Below are positions 63,984-64,000 of a DNA stretch of 64,000 nt, piece by piece (position 1 is the first letter of the stretch; every line of letters starts with the position of its first letter). Where the stretch lies: assembly GCA_944327255.1 (NCBI GenBank), contig CALVHA010000002.1, forward strand, positions 62,001-126,000, in the 5' to 3' direction. A program made the position numbers and the translations under genes. The stretch is from Candidatus Gastranaerophilales bacterium (GTDB lineage Bacteria; Cyanobacteriota; Vampirovibrionia; Gastranaerophilales; Gastranaerophilaceae). The notes beneath the pieces are model-generated. The model saw only the letters and a list, made by a program, of their open reading frames with translations. It was not told the DNA's origin and made no database searches.

Positions 63984-64000
63984 AAACATTTCTCCTTTTA

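Overview
The window looks like chromosome from an AT-rich, gut-type member of the non-photosynthetic cyanobacterial sister lineage (Vampirovibrionia/'Melainabacteria', probably Gastranaerophilales). This is an inference from gene content. An ATP synthase beta-epsilon pair stands alone as in Cyanobacteria. There is an SLH-domain envelope protein with a cysteine-rich N-terminus. Two prepilins carry the sequence FTLAEVLITLGIIGIVAA. There are also pyruvate phosphate dikinase, the MEP isoprenoid enzyme Dxr, and several secreted or coiled-coil proteins I cannot assign to a family. I saw no rRNA, tRNA, CRISPR array, insertion sequence or prophage.

Layout. 1-4.0 kb: end of a cell-wall cluster (mraY-murD-ftsW-murG, genes overlapping). 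4.0-8.2 kb: XRE regulator divergent from a prepilin gene across a palindromic promoter, then folC, a GT2 glycosyltransferase and a small HTH-like ORF. 8.2-10.0 kb: tyrS-cysE. 10.3-14.8 kb: flagellar/type III export genes (FliM/FliN-like, fliO, fliP, an extended fliQ, fliR) and an EF-hand-like protein. 14.85-17.5 kb: operon of a secreted NTF2-like protein, lspA, an RluA-type pseudouridine synthase and a LapA-like protein. 17.5-19.5 kb: cobO and 5-FTHF cyclo-ligase back to back, then a second prepilin gene whose leader contains a run of 11 G. 20-25.7 kb: gap, GNAT, nadE, small HTH, secreted protein, nitrilase-family amidase. 25.7-31.4 kb: unknown protein, XRE regulator, secreted protein, atpD-atpC-metzincin, paired half-size chromate transporters. 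31.5-41 kb: ppdK, clpB, dxr, rpsT, zinc alcohol dehydrogenase, a coiled-coil protein. 41-47 kb: GGDEF protein, SLH protein, OPA-family transporter, DEDDh exonuclease, thioredoxin. 47.3-51.1 kb: a 1260-residue coiled-coil/hydrophobic protein. 51-58.5 kb: XRE-radA, serpin-like secreted protein, DUF167 protein, spoT/relA, proS. 58.5-64 kb: nanE-small ORF-nanK-like ROK kinase-small ORF, M16 peptidase, acetolactate synthase, secreted Lys-rich protein.

Three observations stand out. (1) The second prepilin gene looks phase-variable: the G11 tract lies between start codon and pilin motif, and one G more or less gives early stops. (2) Two translation-start styles coexist. Most genes have strong Shine-Dalgarno sequences, but about a dozen have none and instead place a -10 box almost exactly 6-7 nt before the ATG, predicting leaderless mRNAs. 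The cobO/cyclo-ligase pair shares one symmetrical -10 element firing both ways. (3) Export genes, prepilins and large unassigned coiled-coil proteins occur in one window, so some of the unknowns may be export substrates (inference only).
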